This document shows positions 19,181 through 32,098 of a stretch of DNA of 64,000 nt, in pieces (the first letter of the stretch is position 1; each line of letters begins with the position of its first letter). The notes beneath the pieces are model-generated. The model was not told the origin of the DNA. It saw nothing but the letters and a program-made list of their open reading frames with translations, and made no database searches. The DNA is from Halobacillus sp. Marseille-P3879 (GTDB taxonomy: Bacteria; Bacillota; Bacilli; Bacillales; Halobacillaceae). The DNA lies in the NCBI RefSeq assembly GCF_900240285.1, contig NZ_OESS01000001.1, forward strand, positions 744,001-808,000, written 5' to 3'. A program made the translations under genes and the position numbers.

Positions 19181-19197
19181 TTGGCATGAATTTTGCA
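19181..19197 (+). promoter_or_regulatory. Sigma-54 promoter of rocD
   Basis: TTGGCATGAATTTTGCA has the GG (-24) and GC (-12) dinucleotides at correct spacing, 38 bp before the rocD start. Confidence 0.85.
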
Positions 19198-19234
19198 TTA
19201 AAAGCAGGTGAGAGCAAAATAAAGGAGGAGTACG

Positions 19235-20437
19235 ATGAATACGGCAATTAAAACAAATGAGGTTATAAGTCAAACGGCACAATATGGGGCCAATAACTAT
19301 CACCCCCTTCCTATCGTTATATCAGAAGCTGAAGGGGTGTGGGTTAAGGATCCTGAAGGAAATACCTACATGGATATGTTAAGTGCCTATTCAGCAGTAA
19401 ATCAGGGTCATCGACATCCTAAGATTATTGAAGCCTTAAAAGCCCAGGCAGACCGGGTGACCTTGACTTCACGCGCCTTTCATAATGACCAGCTGGCCCC
19501 ATTTTACAAAAAAGTCTCCGGATTAACGGGCAAAGACATGGTTCTGCCTATGAATACAGGGGCAGAGGCTGTCGAGACCGCTGTAAAAGCAGTTCGCCGC
19601 TGGGGTTACGAGAAGAAAGGAGTGGCCGAAAACAAAGCCGAGATTATCGTTTGTGAAGGCAACTTTCACGGCAGAACGATGACAGCCGTGTCTTTATCAT
19701 CCGAAGAGGAAGGCAAACGCAGTTACGGACCTGTCCTGCCGGGAATAAAGCTGATTCCTTATGGGGATATCACGGCTTTAAAAGAGGCGATTACACCCGA
19801 TACAGCCGGATTTTTACTCGAACCGATCCAGGGGGAAGCTGGAATCGTCATGCCGCCGGAAGGGTTCCTGAAAGAAGCATTTGAACTGTGCAAGAACGAG
19901 AATGTTTTATTTGTGGCCGATGAAATTCAAGCAGGACTCGCTCGCTCTGGTAAAATGTTTGCCTGTGACTGGGAAGACGTGAAGCCGGACATGTATATTC
20001 TAGGAAAAGCGCTTGGCGGCGGCGTTATGCCCATTTCATGCGTCGCAGCCAATAAAGATATTTTAGGAGTGTTCACTCCAGGGTCACACGGCTCTACTTT
20101 CGGCGGAAATCCACTCGCAAGCGCTGTAGCGGTAGCCTCATTAGACGTAATTGAAGAGGAAAAATTAGCTGACCGTTCTCTCAGGCTCGGGCAGTATTTT
20201 CAAGGTAAATTAAAGGAAATTGATAATCCGGTCATTAAAGAAGTACGGGGAAAAGGTTTGTTTGTCGGCGTTGAATTACATGAACACGCACGTCCATACT
20301 GTGAAAAACTCAAAGAAGAAGGTTTGCTTTGTAAAGAAACTCATGAAAATGTGATCCGCTTTGCGCCGCCCCTTGTGATTAAGGAAGAAGACCTTGAATG
20401 GGCTGTTGAGAAAATTACTAAGGTGCTATCCAAATAA
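19235..20437 (+). CDS. rocD: Ornithine aminotransferase
   Basis: A 400-residue PLP-dependent aminotransferase converting ornithine and 2-oxoglutarate to glutamate semialdehyde and glutamate. [13 protein letters not shown] binds the cofactor phosphate, [14 protein letters not shown] holds the aspartate contacting the pyridine ring, and the Schiff-base lysine is in [12 protein letters not shown] follows AAAGGAGGAG. It is driven by the sigma-54 promoter, first of a four-gene run with rocG. Confidence 0.95.
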   Translation: MNTAIKTNEVISQTAQYGANNYHPLPIVISEAEGVWVKDPEGNTYMDMLSAYSAVNQGHRHPKIIEALKAQADRVTLTSRAFHNDQLAPFYKKVSGLTGKDMVLPMNTGAEAVETAVKAVRRWGYEKKGVAENKAEIIVCEGNFHGRTMTAVSLSSEEEGKRSYGPVLPGIKLIPYGDITALKEAITPDTAGFLLEPIQGEAGIVMPPEGFLKEAFELCKNENVLFVADEIQAGLARSGKMFACDWEDVKPDMYILGKALGGGVMPISCVAANKDILGVFTPGSHGSTFGGNPLASAVAVASLDVIEEEKLADRSLRLGQYFQGKLKEIDNPVIKEVRGKGLFVGVELHEHARPYCEKLKEEGLLCKETHENVIRFAPPLVIKEEDLEWAVEKITKVLSK

Positions 20438-20472
20438 CAAAATTAACTTATAATCCCGCGGAGGTATAAAAA

Positions 20473-21765
20473 ATGGCTGCGACAGATCTATCAAATGACC
20501 AACAGCAAAAACACAGGCAGGAAGAAGAGTCGCTTGAACTCTTCGAATCGACACAGGTTGTTATTAAGGAGGCTCTCAGTCATTTAGGTTATCCAGGAGA
20601 AACCTTTGAACTATTGAAAGAGCCGATGAGAATGCTTACCGTCCGCATCCCTGTTCGAATGGACGATGGAAAAATAAAAATCTTCACCGGCTATCGTTCA
20701 CAGCATAACGATGCGGTCGGTCCTACAAAAGGTGGCGTTCGATTTCACCCCGAGGTCAATGAAAAAGAAGTAAAGGCTTTATCGATGTGGATGAGCTTAA
20801 AATGCGGCATCGCTGATTTACCTTATGGTGGCGGAAAAGGCGGGATTATTTGTGATCCGAGAGAGATGTCTTTTCGAGAGATTGAAGGGGTAAGCCGCGG
20901 CTATGTCCGTGCTATCAGCCAGATCGTTGGACCGACAAAAGATATTCCGGCTCCCGATGTGTTTACCAATTCGCAGATCATGGCATGGATGATGGACGAA
21001 TACAGCCGCATTCGCGAATTTGATTCCCCGGGATTTATTACAGGGAAACCAGTAGTCCTCGGTGGTTCCCATGGTCGGGAAACCGCTACGGCAAGCGGTG
21101 TAACCATTTGCGTAGAAGAAGCCGCCAAAAAAATGGGTATTCAGTTAGAAGGCTCCCGAGTCGTTATTCAAGGATTTGGAAATGCCGGCAGTTTCCTGGC
21201 TAAATTCTTGCATGATGCGGGTGCCAGGGTCGTTGGCATTTCTGATGCTCATGGTGCCATATACAACGAGAACGGTCTTGACATTGACTATCTGCTTGAC
21301 CGTCGCGATAGCTTCGGCATGGTTACCAATCTATTTGAGCATACGATCACAAATAAAGAACTTCTTGAAAAAGATTGTGATATTCTCGTGCCTGCTGCGG
21401 TTTCTAATCAAATTACTCTCGAAAATGCTAAGGATATTAAGGCATCCATCGTTGTAGAAGCGGCAAATGGGCCGACTACCCTTGAAGCGACTAAAATCTT
21501 AAGCAAACGCGGGATTCTGCTGGTTCCCGATGTTCTTGCCAGTTCCGGCGGTGTCACGGTCTCCTATTTTGAATGGGTGCAAAACAATCAAGGATATTAC
21601 TGGACGGAAGATGAAGTTTCAACAAAGCTGCGCCAGGTGATCGTAGATTCATTCGAGAAGGTTTATTCTGCAGCCGACAAACACCAGGTCGACATGCGCT
21701 TAGCTGCTTATATCATCGGTGTTCGAAAGATGGCGGAAGCTTCTCGTTTTCGTGGATGGGTATAA
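20473..21765 (+). CDS. rocG: NAD-type catabolic glutamate dehydrogenase
   Basis: A 430-residue hexameric glutamate dehydrogenase. KCGIADLPYGGGKGG includes the catalytic lysine; PAPDVFTN and VIQGFGNAGSF (Rossmann) follow. It oxidises the glutamate released by rocD to 2-oxoglutarate and ammonia. It lies 35 bp after rocD with its own ribosome site GCGGAGGT. RocG and GudB cannot be told apart; the symbol follows the rocD context. Confidence 0.9.
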   Translation: MAATDLSNDQQQKHRQEEESLELFESTQVVIKEALSHLGYPGETFELLKEPMRMLTVRIPVRMDDGKIKIFTGYRSQHNDAVGPTKGGVRFHPEVNEKEVKALSMWMSLKCGIADLPYGGGKGGIICDPREMSFREIEGVSRGYVRAISQIVGPTKDIPAPDVFTNSQIMAWMMDEYSRIREFDSPGFITGKPVVLGGSHGRETATASGVTICVEEAAKKMGIQLEGSRVVIQGFGNAGSFLAKFLHDAGARVVGISDAHGAIYNENGLDIDYLLDRRDSFGMVTNLFEHTITNKELLEKDCDILVPAAVSNQITLENAKDIKASIVVEAANGPTTLEATKILSKRGILLVPDVLASSGGVTVSYFEWVQNNQGYYWTEDEVSTKLRQVIVDSFEKVYSAADKHQVDMRLAAYIIGVRKMAEASRFRGWV

Positions 21766-21822
21766 GCATCGGAACGAAAAAAAGTTTGTGTTCAACATCA
21801 TCCTATCAAAGGAGTGAAAACG

Positions 21823-22077
21823 ATGAAGGAAGTGCTTCAAAATGTTTACAGCCCTTGTGATGGAACCATTAAAGAAGTTTTTGTAAACCGTTCCTCTTAT
21901 GTGTATGAATGGGAACCTTTGTTGCTGATTGAAACAAAAGAACAAAAAGAAATAGAAGTATCGGTAGGGGTCAGTGGAACCGTTACATCAGTGGAGTTTT
22001 CCCAGGGTCAGAGCGTTACTTCAAATACGATTGTAACCACACTGTTAGATGACATGGAAATCACCGGTAGTGACTAA
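21823..22077 (+). CDS. Small lipoyl/biotinyl-like domain protein
   Basis: An 84-residue protein shaped like a single barrel-sandwich (lipoyl) domain: PCDGTIKEVFVNRSSYV, then LLLIETKEQKEIEVSV, then GVSGTVTSVEFSQGQSV. The usual modified-lysine hairpin (EAMKM or ETDK) is replaced by ETKEQK, so modification is uncertain. ATG 21823 follows AAAGGAG. It lies between glutamate dehydrogenase and a YjiH transporter. Function unknown. Confidence 0.6.
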   Translation: MKEVLQNVYSPCDGTIKEVFVNRSSYVYEWEPLLLIETKEQKEIEVSVGVSGTVTSVEFSQGQSVTSNTIVTTLLDDMEITGSD

Positions 22078-22191
22078 AGGATCCGTTCTAACGGGGGAAT
22101 CTTATCTCTACTTTCCCCCTCCCATTAATCTATAGTCACTGTAAGTTGGCATGAGTAGAAATGATTACGCTTACAAAAAAGGGGGTTCTTC

Positions 22192-23592
22192 ATGAACGAT
22201 TCTGCCCAAAGGAAAGAACAATATTATTCACCAAGCCATGAAACGAAAGCATTAGAGCAGAGTAACACCTTGAATGTTCTGAAATTCATGATTCCTTCTC
22301 TGATTGGAATCCTCTTGTTTATGGTACCTTTACGTATCCAGGGCGAAATTACAATTCCAGTCGCTTTACTTGCAAGCTGGGTCCAAAGTACATTCACCGG
22401 GGTGTTACCGGGGTTTATAACGGTCATTATCGTGTTCACGGCAGTACTTACGGTGGTGACAAAGGCGTATAAACCGCCATGGATTCTTAACAGCCCTTTT
22501 TTAAAAGGACTATTTAATATATCCAGGGTCTGGGTTTTTGCAAGAATAGCAGCCGCGGTTTTTGTTGTGATCACCTTTTATGAAATCGGTCCCGAGTCTA
22601 TTTGGTCAGACGCGACAGGCGGCTTACTCTTTAACGATCTTATCCCCGCCTTATTCGCCGTGTTTCTATTTGCCGGTATACTCTTGCCGCTGCTGTTGGA
22701 CTTCGGACTGCTGGAACTATGCGGAGCTTTATTAACAAAAATTATGAAGCCTGTCTTCACGTTACCTGGTCGATCTTCTATCGATTGTCTTGCTTCCTGG
22801 CTGGGAGACGGTACCATCGGAATCCTTTTAACCAATAAACAGTACGAAGGTGGTTTTTATTCAAAGCGAGAGGCTGCAGTGATCGGGACAACCTTCTCCG
22901 TTGTTTCCATCACATTTACTATTGTAGTGTTAACGTTAGTGGAGCTGCAGCACATGTTTTTCCAATACTATCTAACCATTATTGTAGCCGGACTGGCTGC
23001 TGCGTTGATTTGTCCGCGCATACCACCGCTGTCAAAAAAAGAAAATCAATACTATGAACAGGCTGACAACCAATATGATGAAAAAATTCCGGGCGATATC
23101 TCCTCATTCAAATGGGGAATCAATCAAGCCGTAGGAAAGGCCAAACATACTAGGTGGGCCCACGTCTTAAAGGGTGGAATGCAAAACGTACTGGATATGT
23201 GGATGGGTGTGATTCCAATAGTTATGGCCATTGGAACGGTGGCGTTAATCGTCGCCGAATATACACCATTTTTTGAATGGATTGGCGCGCCGTTTATCCC
23301 TCTTCTTCAATTGATGCAGGTTCCTGAGGCTGCGGCTGCAGCACCATCCATGGTCGTTGGATTCGCGGATATGTTTCTGCCGGCAGTCTTAGGAAGTGGT
23401 ATTGAGAGTCCGTTAACAAGATTTGTGATCGCCTGCGTATCGGTCACACAATTGATTTACATGTCTGAGGTAGGCGGACTGTTACTGGGTTCGAAGCTTC
23501 CTGTTACATTTATGGATCTGGTCATCATCTTCCTTGAGCGTACGCTGATTACCCTGCCAATTGTTGTGCTTATGGCACATTTATTCTTTTAA
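22192..23592 (+). CDS. YjiH-family membrane transporter (Gate domain)
   Basis: A 466-residue protein with about ten membrane helices and two nucleoside-recognition (Gate)-like regions, for example LLLDFGLLELCGALL and AAAAPSMVVGFADMFLPAVLG. YjiH proteins have no settled substrate. Position after rocD-rocG suggests amino acid uptake or exchange (ornithine, arginine or glutamate), by inference only. The 240 bp to hutP hold a cre/promoter region. Confidence 0.8.
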   Translation: MNDSAQRKEQYYSPSHETKALEQSNTLNVLKFMIPSLIGILLFMVPLRIQGEITIPVALLASWVQSTFTGVLPGFITVIIVFTAVLTVVTKAYKPPWILNSPFLKGLFNISRVWVFARIAAAVFVVITFYEIGPESIWSDATGGLLFNDLIPALFAVFLFAGILLPLLLDFGLLELCGALLTKIMKPVFTLPGRSSIDCLASWLGDGTIGILLTNKQYEGGFYSKREAAVIGTTFSVVSITFTIVVLTLVELQHMFFQYYLTIIVAGLAAALICPRIPPLSKKENQYYEQADNQYDEKIPGDISSFKWGINQAVGKAKHTRWAHVLKGGMQNVLDMWMGVIPIVMAIGTVALIVAEYTPFFEWIGAPFIPLLQLMQVPEAAAAAPSMVVGFADMFLPAVLGSGIESPLTRFVIACVSVTQLIYMSEVGGLLLGSKLPVTFMDLVIIFLERTLITLPIVVLMAHLFF

Positions 23593-23771
23593 TTAAAACT
23601 GGATGATGTACTTATGGATCCAGAAGAATAAGTCGAGGGAATGACATGGGTTCTAATGACAGGCATTGTTGAACGTCTGGAGAATATGATGTAAGAGGGA
23701 TGAACAGCTGATGAACATCAAGAAAAATAAAGTAAGATTCGTAGTGACTCACGATAAATCTATTAATTTAA

Positions 23772-23800
23772 TTGACATGAAATATGTAAGCGGTTACTCT
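23772..23800 (+). promoter_or_regulatory. hut promoter region with cre
   Basis: TTGACA at 23772-23777 with a weak -10 (TACTCT) at 17-nt spacing. TGTAAGCGGTTACT (23785-23798) overlaps it and matches the CcpA consensus at 13 of 14 positions, so glucose should repress hut. Confidence 0.65.
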
Positions 23801-23833
23801 AATAATAGTTATTTAGTTTTTAGAAGAGAGTGA

Positions 23834-24292
23834 ATGTTAATGCTTTTGCAGGTGGACCGGAGAATAGGCAAGCAGGCGATGTTATTGGTGCTGAACGAAC
23901 CAACTGAAAACGATCCTGAGTTTAATAAGCATATTGAACGCCAAAATTGGCGGTATTGCACAGGGAAAGTAGGTTCGATGGATTCTCACAAGGTCGTTGC
24001 AGCCATTGAAACAGCGGCGAAAAAGAACGGTATAATCAAGACTGATTATTACCGTGAAACGCACGCTCTGTATCATGCGATCCTCGAAGCGTTTCACGGT
24101 GTGACCCGCGGGCAAGTCCAGCTGGGTACTATATTACGGACAGTCGGATTGAGATTCGCACTCGTACGGGGAAATCCATACGATAACGAAGAGGAAGGCG
24201 AATGGTTGGCTGTAGCACTTTATGGAACGATTGGTGCTCCTGTTAAAGGATTGGAGCACGAAACCATTGGCCTGGGAGTTAATCACATATAA
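23834..24292 (+). CDS. hutP: HutP, histidine-dependent antiterminator
   Basis: A 152-residue RNA-binding protein. [36 protein letters not shown] and [15 protein letters not shown] reproduce the HutP core, including the histidines that bind Mg and histidine. With L-histidine it binds NAG triplets in the leader RNA and prevents formation of the terminator before hutH. Start ATG 23834; ATG 23840 is equally possible. Confidence 0.96.
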   Translation: MLMLLQVDRRIGKQAMLLVLNEPTENDPEFNKHIERQNWRYCTGKVGSMDSHKVVAAIETAAKKNGIIKTDYYRETHALYHAILEAFHGVTRGQVQLGTILRTVGLRFALVRGNPYDNEEEGEWLAVALYGTIGAPVKGLEHETIGLGVNHI

Positions 24293-24294
24293 TG

Positions 24295-24370
24295 AAGCCC
24301 ATAGTCATTAGCGAATAGGGGGCTATATCGGTGAAATCTTTTTGATTTCTTCGATATAGCCTCTTTTTAT
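24295..24370 (+). promoter_or_regulatory. HutP-binding NAG triplets and hut terminator
   Basis: Four NAG triplets each separated by exactly 4 nt (AAG 24295, TAG 24302, TAG 24309, TAG 24316) abut a terminator with GGCTATATCG/CGATATAGCC stem and T run (24319-24368). This is the arrangement HutP needs for antitermination of hutH. Confidence 0.85.
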
Positions 24371-24405
24371 TTTCACTTTATTATGGTAAAGGAGAGGAGC
24401 ATACA

Positions 24406-25932
24406 ATGATTACATTAGAAGGACATTCCTTAACATTAGAAGATGTCAAACATGTGTTGTATGAAAACGAAAAAGTGCAAGTTTCAAAAGAGAGTTGGGA
24501 ACGTGTCAACAAAAGCCGCCAGGCCGTAGAGAATGTAGTCAACGAAGGAAAAACGGTTTACGGCATCAATACCGGATTTGGCAAGATGAGTGACGTATTA
24601 ATCGAAAAAGAAGATGTCGAAGAGCTTCAATTGAACTTGATTCGAAGCCATGCTTGCGGAGTCGGCGAGCCGTTTCCTGAAATCGTCAGCCGGGCCATGG
24701 TGCTGCTGAGGGCAAATGCGCTTTTAAAGGGGTACTCGGGTGTAAGAAAACCATTGATTGAGAAATTGTTAGCCCTGCTGAATGAGGGCATTCATCCCGT
24801 TGTTCCTCAGCAAGGTTCACTTGGAGCCAGCGGTGATCTTGCTCCGCTTTCCCATTTGGCATTGGTCTTAATCGGAGAAGGGGAAGTCTTCTATAAAGGT
24901 GAGAGAACGTCGACCATGAAAGCTTTTGTCACTGTTGGAATCACACCGATTACTCTAACTGCTAAAGAAGGCCTGGCGCTGATTAATGGTACGCAAGCCA
25001 TGACAGCGGTAGGAGTGGTTTCTTACTTGGAAGCGGAAAAACTCGCTCGGCAAACTGAAGCTGCGGCTTCCATGACGATGGAAGGGTTACGCGGAATCAT
25101 TGATGCCTTTGACGAAGATATCCATATTGCAAGAGGGTATCCAGAACAAGTTGATGTGGCAGAACGGATGCGTCGGTATCTTGATGGAAGTAATCTCATT
25201 ACCAGACAAGGGGAGGTCCGTGTTCAGGATGCTTATTCACTACGCTGTATTCCTCAGGTCCATGGCGCAACATGGCAAACTCTTAACTATGTGAAAGATA
25301 AGCTCGAAATCGAAATTAATGCAGCCACAGACAACCCGCTTATTTTTGACGGCGGGAAGAAAATCATCTCAGGAGGCAATTTCCACGGTCAGCCGATTGC
25401 ATTAGCCATGGATTTTCTAGGCATTGCAGTCGCCGAGCTTGCCAACATCTCAGAGCGCCGTATTGAAAGGCTGGTTAATCCACAGCTGAATGATCTGCCT
25501 GCGTTTTTAAGCGCCAAGCCGGGCCTGGAATCTGGCGCGATGATTATGCAATACAGTGCGGCTTCCCTCGTGTCAGAAAACAAAACACTGGCCCATCCAG
25601 CCAGCGTCGATTCAATTCCGTCATCAGCTAACCAGGAGGATCACGTCAGCATGGGAACGATCGGAGCCAGACATGCGATGCAGATCATAGCTAATACAAG
25701 AAGAGTGGTCGCGATTGAAATAATCTGTGCAATGCAGGCTGCCGAGTTTCGCGGTGTCGACCTCATGGCTCCACATACCCAGAAGTTACACAGAAAAGGG
25801 CGTGAGGTGGTTAAAGCCATTACAAAAGACCGCGCTTTTTCTAAAGATATTGAGGCCGTGGCGCTATGGATGAAGCAAGGAAAATGGGATTCAATTCTAC
25901 ATCCAGTGTTAAAAGAAAAACAATTCATATAA
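24406..25932 (+). CDS. hutH: Histidine ammonia-lyase
   Basis: A 508-residue lyase forming urocanate and ammonia from histidine. [15 protein letters not shown] contains the Ala-Ser-Gly triad that forms the MIO cofactor; GTQAMTAVG and [14 protein letters not shown] are further signatures. ATG follows AAAGGAGAGG. It is the first gene behind the HutP-controlled terminator. Confidence 0.97.
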   Translation: MITLEGHSLTLEDVKHVLYENEKVQVSKESWERVNKSRQAVENVVNEGKTVYGINTGFGKMSDVLIEKEDVEELQLNLIRSHACGVGEPFPEIVSRAMVLLRANALLKGYSGVRKPLIEKLLALLNEGIHPVVPQQGSLGASGDLAPLSHLALVLIGEGEVFYKGERTSTMKAFVTVGITPITLTAKEGLALINGTQAMTAVGVVSYLEAEKLARQTEAAASMTMEGLRGIIDAFDEDIHIARGYPEQVDVAERMRRYLDGSNLITRQGEVRVQDAYSLRCIPQVHGATWQTLNYVKDKLEIEINAATDNPLIFDGGKKIISGGNFHGQPIALAMDFLGIAVAELANISERRIERLVNPQLNDLPAFLSAKPGLESGAMIMQYSAASLVSENKTLAHPASVDSIPSSANQEDHVSMGTIGARHAMQIIANTRRVVAIEIICAMQAAEFRGVDLMAPHTQKLHRKGREVVKAITKDRAFSKDIEAVALWMKQGKWDSILHPVLKEKQFI

Positions 25933-25947
25933 AGGGAGAGAATCATC

Positions 25948-27606
25948 ATGGCAGAGGTAAAGACAAACATTCGTGCACCAAGGGGAACTACATTAAATAC
26001 GAAAGGATGGATTCAGGAGGCTGTTTATCGGATGCTGATGAACAATCTTGATCCAGAAGTGGCTGAAAAACCGGAAGAACTTGTAGTATATGGCGGGATC
26101 GGAAAAGCGGCCCGCAACTGGGAAAGCTATCACAAAATTGTCGAAACGTTAAAGACATTGGAAAATGATGAAACGATGCTAGTGCAATCCGGAAAACCGG
26201 TGGCCGTTTTTAAATCACATACCGATGCACCGCGTGTATTGCTGGCCAATTCTAATATTGTTCCAGCGTGGGCAACCTGGGAAACGTTCCGGGATCTCGA
26301 GAAAAAAGGCTTAATGATGTACGGTCAAATGACAGCCGGAAGCTGGATTTATATCGGCTCCCAGGGGATTTTACAAGGAACATATGAAACGTTTGCGGAA
26401 GCAGCACGCCAGCATTTTAACGGCTCACTTAAAGGGAGGTTAACAGTTACGGCAGGACTCGGGGGCATGGGTGGAGCTCAGCCTCTTTCCGTCACGATGA
26501 ATGAAGGGGTAGTCATTGCTATTGAGTGTGATAGAAAGAAAATTCAGCGCCGAATCGATACGAAATATTGTGACGTGATGGCAGAGTCGTTGACTGAAGC
26601 GCTCGCGATGGCGAAAGAAGCGATGAACGAAGGAAAGCCGCTGTCGATCGGTCTTCTAGGAAATGCGGCTGAAATTCTGCCTGAACTCGTTCGTCGTGGT
26701 GAAATTCCGGATCTTGTGACAGATCAAACCTCTGCCCACGATCTATTAAACGGTTACTTGCCAAAAGGGATGTCTTGTGAAGAAGGCGAAGAGCTTCGTC
26801 AAGCCAATCCTGACGACTACTTAATAAGAGCGAAATCAAGCATTAAAGACCATGTTCAAGCGATGCTCGAGCTGCAAAAGGCGGGAGCTGTTACGTTTGA
26901 TTACGGCAACAACATTCGACAGGAAGCTTACAACGAAGGTTTAAAAAACGCGTTTGATTTCCCAGGGTTTGTTCCGGCATTTATCCGCCCGCAGTTTTGT
27001 GAAGGAAAAGGGCCTTTCCGCTGGGTGGCACTTTCAGGAGATCCAGAAGATATTTATAAAACGGACGAAGTGATCTTAAGAGAGTTTGCTGACAATGAGC
27101 ATCTCTGCAAGTGGATCAAAATGGCAAGGGAGCAGGTATCCTTCCAGGGGCTGCCTTCGAGAATCTGCTGGCTCGGCTACGGAGAAAGAGCAAGGTTTGG
27201 CAAAATCATTAATGAAATGGTCGCATCTGGTGAAATTTCAGCACCGATCGTCATCGGCCGCGATCACCTTGACTGTGGTTCGGTTGCATCACCGAATCGG
27301 GAGACAGAAGGGATGAAGGACGGCAGTGACGCTATTGCCGACTGGCCGATTTTAAATGCAATGATTAACAGTGTGAATGGGGCCGGCTGGGTTTCCGTCC
27401 ACCACGGCGGTGGTGTCGGAATGGGGTATTCGATGCACGCGGGAATGGTTATTGTGGCCGATGGAACGGAAGAAGCGGCGAAACGGCTGGAACGCGTTCT
27501 TACCTCAGACCCGGGTATGGGTGTTGCCCGCCATGTTGATGCCGGCTATGATCTTGCCATTCAAACCGCGAAAGAAAAAGGTGTTCATATACCAATGATG
27601 AAATAG
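25948..27606 (+). CDS. hutU: Urocanate hydratase
   Basis: A 552-residue NAD-dependent urocanase that makes imidazolone propionate. N-terminal [16 protein letters not shown] and [12 protein letters not shown], and [20 protein letters not shown] near the C-terminus, are diagnostic. It is normal length and 15 bp after hutH, behind AAAGGGAGAG. Confidence 0.97.
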   Translation: MAEVKTNIRAPRGTTLNTKGWIQEAVYRMLMNNLDPEVAEKPEELVVYGGIGKAARNWESYHKIVETLKTLENDETMLVQSGKPVAVFKSHTDAPRVLLANSNIVPAWATWETFRDLEKKGLMMYGQMTAGSWIYIGSQGILQGTYETFAEAARQHFNGSLKGRLTVTAGLGGMGGAQPLSVTMNEGVVIAIECDRKKIQRRIDTKYCDVMAESLTEALAMAKEAMNEGKPLSIGLLGNAAEILPELVRRGEIPDLVTDQTSAHDLLNGYLPKGMSCEEGEELRQANPDDYLIRAKSSIKDHVQAMLELQKAGAVTFDYGNNIRQEAYNEGLKNAFDFPGFVPAFIRPQFCEGKGPFRWVALSGDPEDIYKTDEVILREFADNEHLCKWIKMAREQVSFQGLPSRICWLGYGERARFGKIINEMVASGEISAPIVIGRDHLDCGSVASPNRETEGMKDGSDAIADWPILNAMINSVNGAGWVSVHHGGGVGMGYSMHAGMVIVADGTEEAAKRLERVLTSDPGMGVARHVDAGYDLAIQTAKEKGVHIPMMK

Positions 27607-29351
<1,745 letters not shown>

Positions 29352-29352
<1 letters not shown>

Positions 29353-30671
29353 TGGAATGGGTTGTTATTATTTCAGTGCTTGTCCTCGTAATGTTAAGTT
29401 TACTGAGGGTGAACGTCATTTTAGCTCTAATTGTAGCTGCTGAGGTAGCGGGTCTTCTGGCCGGCCTTTCCTTAACAGAGACAACGGAGCTTATGATTTC
29501 CGGTATGGGCGGCTTAGCCGACACTGCATTAAGCTATATTTTACTGGGGATTTTCGCTGTCATGGTCGGGTTCTCAGGAATCATAGGTTTCTTGGTGAAA
29601 AGACTTGTGAAACTAATGAGTGGAAAGCGTTCGATCCTTTTACTAGTGATTGCAGGAGCAGCGTGTTTATCTCAGAATGTCATACCTGTACATATTGCGT
29701 TTATTCCCATACTCATTCCACCGTTACTGCACCTGTTTGATAAGATGAAGGTGGACCGCCGTGGTGTAGCGGCAGCGTTAACTTTTGGTCTTAAAGCACC
29801 TTATTTAACGATACCAGCAGGGTTTGGTTTGATTTTTCAGGGGATCATCGTAAGTGAAATGTCGGCTAACGGCATGGATGTAGCTCTTTCAACTGTGACG
29901 AAAGCGATGATCTTTCCCGGTATTAGTATGGTAATAGGCCTGCTATTCGCCATATTTATTACCTACAGAAAAGACAGGGAACCTGGTGCCATGAGCAATT
30001 TCACATCTGCAGAAATGGAGAGTGCGGCATCAGCGGAACACGAACACCTTGTATTTTCAAAACATCATTTCCTTACATTGATCGCCATTGCCGCCGCCCT
30101 CGTTGTTCAATTAATTACGGAGTCCCTTGTTTTGGGGGCGCTTACAGGTATTATTTGTATGTTTGTGCTTGTCGTTGTGCCGTTTAGAGACGGAGAACGT
30201 TTTGTAAACGAAGGCATTCAGATGATGGGTATGATTGCGTTCGTCATGCTGATTGCTTCCGGTTATGCAAAAGTATTGACAGATACAGGGGCAATCAAAG
30301 GACTTGTTACTTCGGCCTCCGAACTTTTGGGTACCAGCCACCTTGTTATTGCGTTTGTAATGTTGCTTGTTGGGCTATTGGTCACCATAGGGATCGGCTC
30401 TTCATTCGGAACCATTCCAATTATTGCTGCCTTGTACGTGCCGATTTGTTTAGAAGTCGGCTTTTCACCGATGGCTACTGCTGCTTTGATTGGGACGGCG
30501 GCAGGATTAGGGGATGCAGGATCACCGGCTTCCGATAGTACGTTAGGACCTACCTCCGGGTTAAATGCGGATGGAAAGCACCATCATATTTGGGATACAT
30601 GTGTTCCGACATTCATGCATTACAACATCCCGCTGTTTATATTTGGTGTGTTGGCTGCAGTGGTGCTTTAA
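29352..30671 (+). CDS. Na+/H+ antiporter-family transporter (NhaC-like)
   Basis: A 439-residue protein with about eleven membrane helices; IPVHIAFIPILIPPLL and AAGLGDAGSPASDSTLGPTSG are typical of this ion-transporter subfamily. ATG 29352 overlaps the hutG relic's TGA and follows GAAGGGGG. In the hut operon it may serve as the histidine or ion-coupled permease, replacing HutM of B. subtilis. That role is inference. Confidence 0.7.
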
Positions 30672-30728
30672 TAAATTCACGGTAGATTAAGTGTTTTTTA
30701 AATCAAGAAGAGGGGAGTAGGTTGGCCA

Positions 30729-31592
30729 ATGGAAAAATATATATTATGGAACGGAGACATCATTGACTCTAAGGAAAAGGACGGACTGATCTCATTCGAT
30801 GACCGTGGCTATCAATTTGGTGACGGAGTGTATGAAGTCATTCGTATATATAAGGGTGCCTTGCATTTGCTTGATTTACACCTGGATCGTTTATTTCGTT
30901 CGATGAAGGAATTAAACATTACGCCTCCGATTTCGAGAGAACAATTTATTGATGAACTGGGGAAGCTCATCGGGCATAATCAATTTGACCAGGACGGCAA
31001 CCTGTATGTGCAAGTGACACGCGGACTTCAGCCGCGAGCTCACATTTATAACCCGGGATCAAAGGCGGTCTACTATGCAAAAATCGACCACTTCCAAAAG
31101 CCTGTGGAAATACTCCAGAACGGTGTGAGCGTTACGGTGCAGGAGGATATTCGCTGGTTGCGCTGTGACATTAAATCTCTGAATTTACTCCCGAATATTA
31201 TGGCTATGACGAATGCCTATCATAACGGTTTCTATGAACCCCTTTTTGTCCGTGATGGCATTGTTCGCGAATGTGGAGCTTCTAATTTCTTTTTAGTGAA
31301 AGATGGTAAGGTCATCACACATCCAGCTAACCACTTCATCTTAAATGGGATCACAAGATTGCACGTTCTGCGTTTAGCGAAAGAATTAAACCTCCCCGTG
31401 GAAGAACGTGAAATCGACCGAAATGAACTATATACCGCAGACGAGTGTTTTTTGACGGCCACCCCGCTTGAGGTTGTTCCCATTACCCACATTGATGAAC
31501 ACAAGGTGAACGGGGGAGAAGTCGGGAGAATAACCAGAAAACTTCAGAAACGGTATGAACAAAGCATTTCCAACGACTTATATACATTTTAA
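30729..31592 (+). CDS. dat: D-amino acid aminotransferase
   Basis: A 287-residue fold-type IV PLP enzyme. FDDRGYQFGDGVYEVIRIY and the active-site lysine in RCDIKSLNLLPN are diagnostic; ECGASNFF and GITRLHVLRLA follow. It interconverts D-alanine and D-glutamate, supplying cell-wall precursors or recovering D-amino acids. Placed 57 bp after the transporter, possibly the last gene of the hut transcript. The 450 bp after it hold no gene. Confidence 0.9.
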   Translation: MEKYILWNGDIIDSKEKDGLISFDDRGYQFGDGVYEVIRIYKGALHLLDLHLDRLFRSMKELNITPPISREQFIDELGKLIGHNQFDQDGNLYVQVTRGLQPRAHIYNPGSKAVYYAKIDHFQKPVEILQNGVSVTVQEDIRWLRCDIKSLNLLPNIMAMTNAYHNGFYEPLFVRDGIVRECGASNFFLVKDGKVITHPANHFILNGITRLHVLRLAKELNLPVEEREIDRNELYTADECFLTATPLEVVPITHIDEHKVNGGEVGRITRKLQKRYEQSISNDLYTF

Positions 31593-31886
31593 TTATAGTT
31601 TTTCGGAGGATTCCAGCCAATCGAGAGCTAAGGCTTGAGTCCTTCCTTTCCCCACATGACTCCTTACGCGGAGGTGGAATCAAGTATTAACGGGAGTAGA
31701 ACTACCGAAGAAGAGCCTTAACCCCTCTTTTCATGTTTGAACTGCGTTGAAGAAGTTTCTTATATCGACTGAATTGTTCATAACAGGCTTTCAAATATTG
31801 ATATTTTACTCAGAATGTGCCTATATATTTCCATTCCCATCTTGCAGGAGCACGTGATTTTAATAACTCCCACCTTTATATACATC

Positions 31887-31935
31887 TGCCCGGACCCCAT
31901 ATTGCAATAGCTGGCTCGACTCCGGGCAATTTTTT
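31887..31935 (+). terminator. Terminator of the hut-dat transcript
   Basis: TGCCCGGA/TCCGGGCA perfect stem with a 26-nt loop followed by T6, 295 bp after dat. It is the only clear structure in the gene-free stretch 31593-32040. Confidence 0.65.
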
Positions 31936-32040
31936 CGTCCTTGTATTCGTGTTACCGTGCATTGGTTTTTTGTAGCTTTGAAATAAAGTTTGATCATTTT
32001 CTTCCTACGTTGTTCCACAATCGCGCCCGTTAGTGGTATT

Positions 32041-32083
32041 AAAAAAACAAATAAGAAGCCACAGGATCATTTAACCTGTGGCT
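32041..32083 (-). terminator. Terminator of ilvD
   Basis: On the minus strand AGCCACAGG/CCTGTGGCT stem followed by a T-rich tract ending in T7, 16 bp after the dehydratase stop. Confidence 0.85.
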
Positions 32084-32098
32084 GATTTACAAAGGTGT

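Noticed and set aside
22144..22165. Second sigma-54 promoter before the YjiH gene
   Set aside because: TTGGCATG fits -24 but no GC lies at the -12 position.
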